A stretch of DNA of 50,837 bases from positions 1 through 50,837 of the forward strand of contig CAOKJJ010000007.1 of the NCBI GenBank assembly GCA_948468465.1, given 5' to 3'. The translations under genes were made by a program, and so were the position numbers. The notes under the pieces were generated by a model, which worked only from the letters and a program-made list of their open reading frames with translations, was not told the DNA's origin and did not search any database. The number at the start of each line of letters is the position of its first letter. Positions within the stretch are counted from its first letter, which is position 1. Shown here in pieces: positions 47,201 to 50,837 of this stretch. Origin of the DNA: an uncultured Eubacterium sp. Lineage in GTDB: Bacteria; Bacillota_A; Clostridia; Lachnospirales; Lachnospiraceae.

Positions 47201-47302
47201 GTTGTAATCAGCATTCGTTCCTTGTTCATAGCCATTCTGCTCAACAAGCCATTTCACAATAAGGGATTCAAGCCCATTTTCTTTTGTGTTTGTAAAAGCC
47301 AT
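44249..47302 (-). CDS. hsdR: Type I restriction endonuclease subunit HsdR
   Basis: This 1017-residue protein has an N-terminal PD-(D/E)xK nuclease (D140 ... FELK with E154, K156), followed by SF2 motor motifs: Walker A SAGSGKS (303-309), DEAH (408-411), and TSSIPRCIEYYYAI, MFQTGFDEPLLHTMYVDK and TLSRLNRCHP for the later motifs. The motor pumps DNA before cleavage in the complex with HsdM and HsdS. GAGGAGGTG precedes ATG 47302, 14 bp after the hsdMS gene. Catalytic residues look intact, so the enzyme could restrict unmodified DNA. Confidence 0.93.
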   Translation of the reverse strand: MAFTNTKENGLESLIVKWLVEQNGYEQGTNADYNRDYAIDEIRLFRFLQDTQPDALEKLGVFKTDMKKKQFLNRLQGEIAKRGVIDVLRNGVKVYPANLIMFYLTPTENNAKAKEMYEKNIFSVTRQLMYSNDSTRLALDMCIFINGLPVITFELKNRLTKQNVDDAVQQYKNDRDPRELLFQFKRCMVHFAVDDARIKFCTKLDGKNSWFLPFDKGDNDGAGNPPNPDGLMTDYLWKKILTKDKLSRIIENYAQVVIEEDPETKKKSVKQIFPRYHQLDCVEKLLADVKANGVGKRYLIQHSAGSGKSNSIAWLAHQLIGLEKDGHPMIDSVLVVTDRRILDKQIRDNIKQFMQVANTVAWAEHSGDLRKAIQAGKRIIITTVEKFPYVVPDIGAAHKTNHFAVIIDEAHSGQNGRNSAQMNLALSGLASEDEMDNEDKINAMMEGRKLLSNASYFAFTATPKNKTLENFGTLVVDENGNPVLNEDGEAQHKPFHSYTMKQAIQEGFILDVLKYYTPISSYYKLMKTVQDDPMFDKKRAQKKLRAFVESDSYTISQKAEMMVEHFHEQVISKGKIGGQARAMVVTSSIPRCIEYYYAINKCLSARHSPYKTIVAFSGEHKYQDQEPALTSAGLNGFPDAKIPKMLKTDPYRMLIVADMFQTGFDEPLLHTMYVDKMLYDIKAVQTLSRLNRCHPQKHDTFVLDFANSPDMIEKSFSRYYRTTLLSGETDPNKLYNLIATMEEYQVYSEENVEQLVNLYLDGAERDKLDPILDICAVIYKNLDTEDQIKFKSSAKAFCRTYGFLGAILPYGNAEWERLSIFLNLLIPKLPSPRDDDFSERILDVIDLDSYRLEAQESMSIKLADEDAEVAPVPAGKSGHIVNPEMDLLSIILSDFNDMFGNIDWKEPDNVRRQILAIPDMVAKDERYQNAMKNSDKQNARMESERALQQVIFSVMADNMELFKQFQDNPSFKKWLSDMVFNMTYDPKSGSKVIEYPQVETNASMVAESPTPYGAKKE

Positions 47303-47315
47303 AGCTTACACCTCC

Positions 47316-49955
47316 TCACATTGTTTTTGCTCGTCCTGTTACAATTTCAGAAATCAGTTTATTCTTTTGTTCTAATAACAATTCAATCTTTCGTTGTAAT
47401 CTTTCGATTTCATTATCAAAATATGCAGAAATCTGTGGTATATATTTAATAATTGCTTCTTGCTCATCTTCCGGTGGTACAATAAAAGGTATTTCTTTCA
47501 TTTTGGGAATAGATAAATCCCACTGACCGACACGTATTCCATCTGAGGCCTGTGCAAAAAAGTTTACATATACTTTGCTTCTGATTGCGTAATGAAAATA
47601 CTCAAGATTACCAAAGTCTACATCAAAAACAAAATATGCAGGACTAACAATTCCTGTATAATCAGATATTCCATAAGAACCTTGCCATGCTTTCATTTTA
47701 TTCATAGCAAATTGGCCCTTTCTTACTACTTTGTATCCTCTTAAATCGTCAGGGATAAAGTTATGATTAGCTTCTAAATCATCAACATCTCGAATTATCA
47801 CGCCCTGCTCTCTTACTACGGAAAGCAATGGTAATTCGGGATGATTTTTTTCCGATACTGGATGAAGAATTTGTCTCAACTTTATCATTTTCCAGTGTGC
47901 AGGGATATCTCCTAACCAATTGATTCCGCTCGGTTTCATTTGAACATCTGCTTTTAGACCATGTGTAATAAGCTCGTTAATTGCTGATTCCTTAGCCGCC
48001 GATAAATCTCGAAGTTCACCCGCAATCTCATCTAAATCTCTAAATTCTGTAGGCTTAAAAAAATACTTTGTAAAGCTAATCTCGTAGCCAATTTTAGTTT
48101 TCTTTTCGTCAATATATGCATCTGGAGCATACGGTTTTACCTCATTTTCAATGAAAGTTTTTGCTCCGCCTTCATAAGTAAATGGAACAATTTCTGTATC
48201 ACGAAGTTCTACGTCTGCTTCACCATCAATAGCTATTGCTGTAGAATCTTTCTCTGTGATATATGGACGTACTTTTTTCAAAAGTGCTGCTTTCAACTTT
48301 GTTGCTTTGGCAAAAGCCTTCCAGTCATCTAATTTCACAGACGGCTTAAGTGATTTTATTGCAGAAAGATAGCTTTCCATTTCTACATCCTTAAGAACAC
48401 CAGCTGGAATCTTGCGCTCGGGATAAACACGTAGGCGTAACGGACGCTCTACTGTAACAGCCCAATAACCAAAATCCTCATTGTTAAATACTTTACTAAC
48501 TTCGCTCTCCTCCATTTCAAGGAAGATACGCATAATTTCTTTTCGGATTTTTGGTGTAAATTCACAATTCTTTTTACCCATATTTTTACGAAGGGGTGAC
48601 TTCATTGCAGTTGCATCAATCAACTGTATCTTGCCCTTACGTCTATCTTCCTTTTTATTTGATAACACCCAGATATATGTTCCGATACCAGTATTGTAAA
48701 ACATGTTTTCAGGCAACGCGATAATAGCCTCGACAAGGTCGTTTTCAATAAGATATCTACGAGCATTGCTTTCTCCGCTACCAGCGTCGCCTGTAAAAAT
48801 AGAAGATCCATTATGAACTTCCGCAATTCTACTTCCTAGAGGAGTATCTTTCTTCATTTTTGCGACATTGTTCAGAAGGAACAACAGCTGGCCATCACTT
48901 GTTCTTGGAATCATCTTAAGCTGTGTTTCATCCTCTAAATACGCGTTAAATCTGCTGTCAAGAATGTCCTTTTTTCCGCCCATTTTTTCAGCATCGGATT
49001 TCCAGCTCTTTCCATATGGCGGATTTGCTAACATAAAGTCAAACTGACGAGTTGCATTACCATCTGCTGAAAGAGTAGATCCATATGCAATATGCTCAGC
49101 TTGATCTCCATCACCTTTCAAAAGCATATCAGCTTTACAGATAGCATATGTTTCAGGCTGAACTTCTTGTCCAAACAAGTGAATAGAAACATTTTTGCCA
49201 CGTCTTTTTGCAATATTTAAAAGTCTATCTTGTGCTACAGTGAGCATACCTCCTGTTCCACAAGCTCCATCATAACATGAATATGTTGCATCCATAATCT
49301 GATCTGCCACCGGAACAATAATAAGGTCTGCCATCAGTTCAACAACATCACGAGGTGTCCAGTGTTCGCCTGCTTCCTCGTTATTTTCCTCATTAAACTT
49401 ACGAATGAGTTCTTCAAAAATGGTTCCCATTCCATGATTATCCAATGCAGGCAGCTTGATTGTAGTCATTGTATCATCTGTATAAACTGGCTTTGGGCTC
49501 AGGTTGATGGTCGGAGAAACAAACTTTTCAATAACAGCACCAAGAATGTCTGCATCAATCATTGTGTCAATCTGATTACGAAACTTGAATTTCTCCAAAA
49601 TTTCTTGAACGTTAGGAGAAAATCCATCAAGATATGCTTCAAAATCGGCTTTAAGTGTCTGTTTCTTTGCACGGCTTGTCAGATCTTTCAGTAGGAACGG
49701 AGAAGCATTGCAAAACGCCTGATCTGCAGCATTGCATAGAGCCGGCCACTGGTTTGTAATACCAGCCTTATCCATAATATCTTTCATTTTAAGAACATCT
49801 GTTTTTGTATCTTCCAACATTGCATCCAAACGACGAATAACTGTCATCGGAAGAATGACGTCACGATATTTACCACGTACATATACATCCCTCAAACAAT
49901 CATCTGCAATTCCCCAAATAAAACTCACTATTGAGTTTTGAATTTGATTATCCAT
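47316..49955 (-). CDS. hsdM: Fused type I methyltransferase-specificity protein (HsdM-HsdS) with one TRD
   Basis: A 879-residue protein. Residues 1-~540 are HsdM: N-terminal helical domain, motif I DGACGTGG (229-236), catalytic NPPY (311-314) for N6-adenine methylation, and GIGTYIWVLSNKK. A ~130-residue linker follows, then residues ~677-879 form a single HsdS target-recognition domain and its helical spacer (GINWLGDIPAHWKMIKL, GQFAMNKMKAWQGSYGIS, PPEDEQEAIIKYI, EQKNKLISEIVTGRA). Normal HsdS has two TRDs on a separate chain. One TRD per fused chain suggests that a dimer reads a palindromic or half-site target. I start it at ATG 49955, seven bases after GGAG; an upstream ATG (49969) is possible. 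It leads the operon. Confidence 0.9.
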   Translation of the reverse strand: MDNQIQNSIVSFIWGIADDCLRDVYVRGKYRDVILPMTVIRRLDAMLEDTKTDVLKMKDIMDKAGITNQWPALCNAADQAFCNASPFLLKDLTSRAKKQTLKADFEAYLDGFSPNVQEILEKFKFRNQIDTMIDADILGAVIEKFVSPTINLSPKPVYTDDTMTTIKLPALDNHGMGTIFEELIRKFNEENNEEAGEHWTPRDVVELMADLIIVPVADQIMDATYSCYDGACGTGGMLTVAQDRLLNIAKRRGKNVSIHLFGQEVQPETYAICKADMLLKGDGDQAEHIAYGSTLSADGNATRQFDFMLANPPYGKSWKSDAEKMGGKKDILDSRFNAYLEDETQLKMIPRTSDGQLLFLLNNVAKMKKDTPLGSRIAEVHNGSSIFTGDAGSGESNARRYLIENDLVEAIIALPENMFYNTGIGTYIWVLSNKKEDRRKGKIQLIDATAMKSPLRKNMGKKNCEFTPKIRKEIMRIFLEMEESEVSKVFNNEDFGYWAVTVERPLRLRVYPERKIPAGVLKDVEMESYLSAIKSLKPSVKLDDWKAFAKATKLKAALLKKVRPYITEKDSTAIAIDGEADVELRDTEIVPFTYEGGAKTFIENEVKPYAPDAYIDEKKTKIGYEISFTKYFFKPTEFRDLDEIAGELRDLSAAKESAINELITHGLKADVQMKPSGINWLGDIPAHWKMIKLRQILHPVSEKNHPELPLLSVVREQGVIIRDVDDLEANHNFIPDDLRGYKVVRKGQFAMNKMKAWQGSYGISDYTGIVSPAYFVFDVDFGNLEYFHYAIRSKVYVNFFAQASDGIRVGQWDLSIPKMKEIPFIVPPEDEQEAIIKYIPQISAYFDNEIERLQRKIELLLEQKNKLISEIVTGRAKTM

Positions 49956-50248
49956 ATAAATCTCCATTCCGCCGCCTTTCAGTTGGCGGCACAAATAGTA
50001 ATGAAAGTATCGACTCCCTTCTACATTATCTCTATAATAAAAGCGAGAAGCTATACTATAGAGCACGGGGAGGTGAGTCGTAAAAACTCTCTCGTTTTAG
50101 ACAGCATATAAATCAGTGTAAGTTCCTCCTTTTAAGCACAAATAAGTGGCTCTTTCAGACCGTACACTAAGAATTGTTTTAACTCTTGTTAAATGTGTGG
50201 TGGAACAGTCAATGGCTTCTCTCTATTTTTCAGAAAGGAGCTATGCCT
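49956..50248. other. Intergenic region: hsdMS promoter side and IS110 5' end
   Basis: 293 bp between the divergent hsdMS and IS110 transposase genes. On the minus strand TATTAT/TATAGT-like boxes lie about 75-110 bp upstream of hsdMS, but no clear -35 is seen. The part nearest the transposase (about 50100-50240) would be the element's non-coding end, where IS110 elements encode a bridge RNA. No start-independent gene is supported. Confidence 0.4.
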
Positions 50249-50812
50249 ATGAAAGTTGTTTATCAAACCTGCTGTGGCGTCGATGTTCACAAATCTTTTC
50301 TCGTTGCCACAATCATTAAAACCACTTCCGGAGTTCAGCCTTCATATCAGAAGAATCGCTTCTCCACCTTCAACAATTCCATTCTTGAGTTTAAGAAATG
50401 GCTGTTGGACAATTCCTGTCGTGACATTTGTATGGAATCCACCGGAAAATACTGGATACCTGTGTTCAACCTTTTGGAAGACGAAATCAACGTCACCATC
50501 GCTAATCCCAAATGGGTAAAAGCTGTCAAAGGGAACAAGGACGATACCAAGGATTCCAAATGGATCGGGGATCTGTTCAGACTGGGGCTTGTTCCGGGAA
50601 GTTATATACCGTGTAAAGAGATCCGTATTCTCAGGGAGTTTACGAGATACCGGTATAAACTGACCTCCTGCAGAAGCAGCGAGAAGAATCGATTTCAGAA
50701 TGCGCTTACTGTTTGTAATGTCGCATTAGATTCGGTTGTTTCCGATATCTTTGGGAAATCAGCCACCTCCGTAATCGATTACCTCCTTAAATCTTATCGC
50801 TTTCTATGTTGA
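50249..50812 (+). pseudogene. IS110-family transposase, N-terminal DEDD part
   Basis: The 187-residue product carries the IS110 RuvC-like DEDD catalytic layout: GVDVHK, CMESTGKYW, and DDTKDSKWIGDL, with PKWVKAVKGNKDDTKD typical of the family. ATG 50249 is chosen because AAAGGAG is eight bases upstream. Full IS110 transposases are ~350-450 residues with a C-terminal serine (Tnp_20) domain; here the frame ends in KSYRFLC-stop at 50812 and the window stops 25 bp later, so the second domain is lost by a frameshift or truncation, or lies beyond a frameshift outside the window. Confidence 0.82.
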
Positions 50813-50837
50813 CATATGCTCCATTCAAGTAAGCTGC

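Noticed and set aside
1..50837. CRISPR array
   Set aside because: No series of regularly spaced identical repeats of 23-40 bp was seen anywhere in the window.
1..50837. tRNA or rRNA genes as integration sites of the island
   Set aside because: No cloverleaf-like tRNA with T-arm GGTTCGA-type sequence or rRNA segment was recognised.

Overview
The window looks like a chromosomal segment of a gut-type Firmicute, most likely a Lachnospiraceae relative. Shine-Dalgarno sites are strong (AGGAGG-like) almost everywhere. The left and middle parts carry a beta-mannan utilisation operon of the kind described in Roseburia, GH2 and GPH lactose-type genes, LacI regulators, and GHKL/LytTR signalling. The taxonomy is inferred from gene content; no rRNA or marker gene is present.

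Layout. 1-2263: a gene scrap yard, with a 5'-truncated KilA-N gene head-to-head with a frameshifted beta-propeller-like fragment that runs into a macro-domain tail. 2269-4113: DUF1848 protein and an AraC regulator. 4334-8756: GH2 beta-galactosidase and GPH sugar symporter, closed by a terminator. 8860-21576 (minus strand): a mannan-oligosaccharide operon of two LacI genes, a solute-binding-protein remnant, two ABC permeases, GH130 mannooligosaccharide phosphorylase, mannobiose 2-epimerase, GH130 mannosylglucose phosphorylase, a membrane protein, two SGNH esterases, a GH1 beta-glucosidase and mannose-6-phosphate isomerase. Its enzymes are intact, but the importer and both regulators are damaged. 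22083-23108: a third, intact LacI. 23265-25406: DUF3737 operon with a divergent LysR. 25471-28262: a sugar-binding lipoprotein plus chemoreceptor pair. 28402-32634: an ABC exporter-type operon and its LytTR/GHKL two-component system. 32727-34700: PAS protein, DUF3795 protein and an HNH remnant.

34700-50812 is an accessory defence island: an intact rhuM, decayed fragments, a second rhuM inactivated by two nonsense codons, and then one tightly packed minus-strand operon. That operon (transcription order 49955 to 38329) encodes a fused type I modification/specificity protein with a single target-recognition domain, HsdR, a 903-residue helicase, a GmrSD-type DUF262/DUF1524 nuclease, and a zinc-ribbon/SEC-C protein that carries a HEPN-like Rx4H motif. 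The N-terminus of the helicase resembles the Hachiman HamA (DUF1837) domain, so it reads as a HamA-HamB fusion, but the expected GExK nuclease signature has become GASS. An IS110-type transposase N-terminus lies next to the island's promoter end.

The best candidate for an undescribed system is this last operon: a Hachiman-like fused sensor-helicase whose own nuclease looks dead, sitting between a type I restriction enzyme and two other potential effectors (HNH nuclease and HEPN-like protein). All functional statements rest on motif reading by eye; no searches or structure predictions were run.
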